Shown here: in pieces, positions 6,243 through 6,579 of the stretch
How the letters are laid out: the number at the start of each line of letters is the position of its first letter
Numbering within the stretch: the first letter of the stretch is position 1
Assembly: GCA_964533265.1 (NCBI GenBank)
Contig: CAZHJW010000133.1
Span: forward strand, 1 to 6,579
Reading direction: 5' to 3'
DNA length: 6,579 nucleotides
Source: UBA1100 sp964533265
GTDB lineage: Bacteria; Verrucomicrobiota; Verrucomicrobiia; Limisphaerales; UBA1100
Notes under the pieces: model-generated
What the model saw: the letters and a program-made list of their open reading frames with translations, nothing else
Told to the model about the DNA's origin: nothing
Databases searched by the model: none
Position numbers and translations under genes: made by a program

Positions 6243-6318
6243 TGGCACGGCGAGAGGGAGTCGAACCCCCAACCTGCGGTTTTGGAGACCGCTGCTCTAC
6301 CAATTGAGCTATCGCCGT
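6243..6318 (-). tRNA. tRNA-Trp, anticodon CCA
   Basis: The minus strand gives a 76-base class I tRNA. Its perfect 7-bp acceptor stem joins ACGGCGA (6318-6312) to TCGCCGT (6253-6247). The D arm is GCTC/GAGC, and the GCGGT/ACCGC anticodon stem carries loop CTCCAAA with anticodon CCA at 6285-6283. The T arm has GTTCGACT, the discriminator is G and CCA is encoded at 6245-6243. tRNA-Trp between tuf and secE is a common bacterial arrangement. Confidence 0.98.
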
Positions 6319-6384
6319 CCAATACCCGAATCGGGGCCCGGTGCGGATATCTTTCAATCCCACACCAGCAAAAACATCCGGTTC
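6319..6384 (-). other. tuf to tRNA-Trp spacer
   Basis: This 66-base gap shows no terminator with a T tract and no convincing promoter. On the minus strand a TTGAAA occurs near 6350, but 17 bases further there is CCGATT rather than a TATAAT-like box. A 4-bp CCCG/CGGG repeat lies just before the tRNA-Trp 5' end. The gap is therefore compatible with tuf and the tRNAs sharing one transcript that is later processed. Confidence 0.4.
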
Positions 6385-6579
6385 CTAGTCCTCAATCGAA
6401 GTTACCCGACCAGAACCAATGGTCCGGCCACCTTCACGAATCGCAAAAGTCAGGCCTTCTTCCATCGCCACGGGCTGATGCAACTCCACATTAATGACCA
6501 CATTGTCACCCGGCATTGCCATCTCGACATCATTCTTATCGTCACTATCACGCAACTCATGAATGCTCCCGGTAATATC
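6385..6579 (-). CDS. tuf: Elongation factor Tu, C-terminal 64 residues (5' end beyond window)
   Basis: EF-Tu is the GTPase that delivers aminoacyl-tRNA to the ribosomal A site. Only the end of domain III is present: 64 codons and a TAG stop at 6387-6385. The reading starts at the edge with DITGSIHELRDSDD, passes VEMAMPGDNVVINVELHQPV, and ends with LTFAIREGGRTIGSGRVTSI followed by ED. MPGDN and FAIREGGRTIGSGRV are strongly diagnostic. Between DITG and MPGDN there are about six residues more than in E. coli EF-Tu, in an acidic loop. It is the first visible gene of the cluster in transcription order; the GTPase domain is outside the window. Confidence 0.97.
   Translation of the reverse strand, partial: DITGSIHELRDSDDKNDVEMAMPGDNVVINVELHQPVAMEEGLTFAIREGGRTIGSGRVTSIED

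Noticed and set aside
6319..6384. Promoter for the tRNA genes between tuf and tRNA-Trp
   Set aside because: TTGAAA has no matching -10 element at a suitable distance.
6041..6494. Plus and minus open frames crossing the tRNA genes, with products containing GGGIRTPVG- or RFESLPLRQT-like strings
   Set aside because: These are translations through tRNA-Ser and tRNA-Trp, a well-known source of false hypothetical proteins.
1..6579. A novel accessory system, mobile element or CRISPR array
   Set aside because: Every coding stretch belongs to the conserved tuf-secE-nusG-rplKAJL-rpoB cluster. No repeat array, transposase, integrase or unexplained gene is present.

Overview
The window is a bacterial ribosome and transcription core operon. 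Every gene I can support lies on the minus strand, so transcription runs from right to left. The order is tuf (3' end only), tRNA-Trp, tRNA-Ser, secE, nusG, rplK, rplA, rplJ, rplL, then rpoB (5' two thirds only). rpoC would be expected just beyond the left edge. No mobile element, CRISPR array, phage gene or foreign cassette is visible, and the plus-strand open frames are all antisense shadows of these genes.

The organism is a bacterium with mid-range GC and encoded CCA ends on its tRNAs. From remembered family resemblance only, the N-terminal half of RpoB (the stretch around residues 160-195 with its run of basic residues), the two-helix SecE with a long disordered front, and the expanded NusG N-terminal domain suggest the Planctomycetes-Verrucomicrobia-Chlamydia group, most likely Verrucomicrobiota. 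This assignment is moderate to weak and rests on no search.

Layout by region: 1-2630 is rpoB, open at its 3' end. 2631-2809 is a 179-base spacer with several small hairpins. 2810-3193 is rplL. 3194-3332 is a 139-base spacer that can fold into a branched structure ahead of a good ribosome binding site. 3333-3845 is rplJ, 3861-4562 rplA, 4616-5041 rplK, 5065-5613 nusG and 5635-6105 secE, all tightly packed with gaps of 15 to 53 bases. 6143-6318 holds tRNA-Ser(UGA) and tRNA-Trp(CCA), 12 bases apart. 6385-6579 is the end of tuf. No gene-free stretch exceeds 300 bases.

Together the genes make an elongation factor, two tRNAs, a translocon subunit, a transcription elongation factor, the L1 and L7/L12 stalks of the large ribosomal subunit and the RNA polymerase beta subunit. 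The only long gaps flank rplL, the one ribosomal protein needed in several copies per ribosome, so post-transcriptional control probably sits there. The window is conserved and mostly ordinary. I see no undescribed system; the points worth a second look are RNA structure candidates and lineage-type protein variations.
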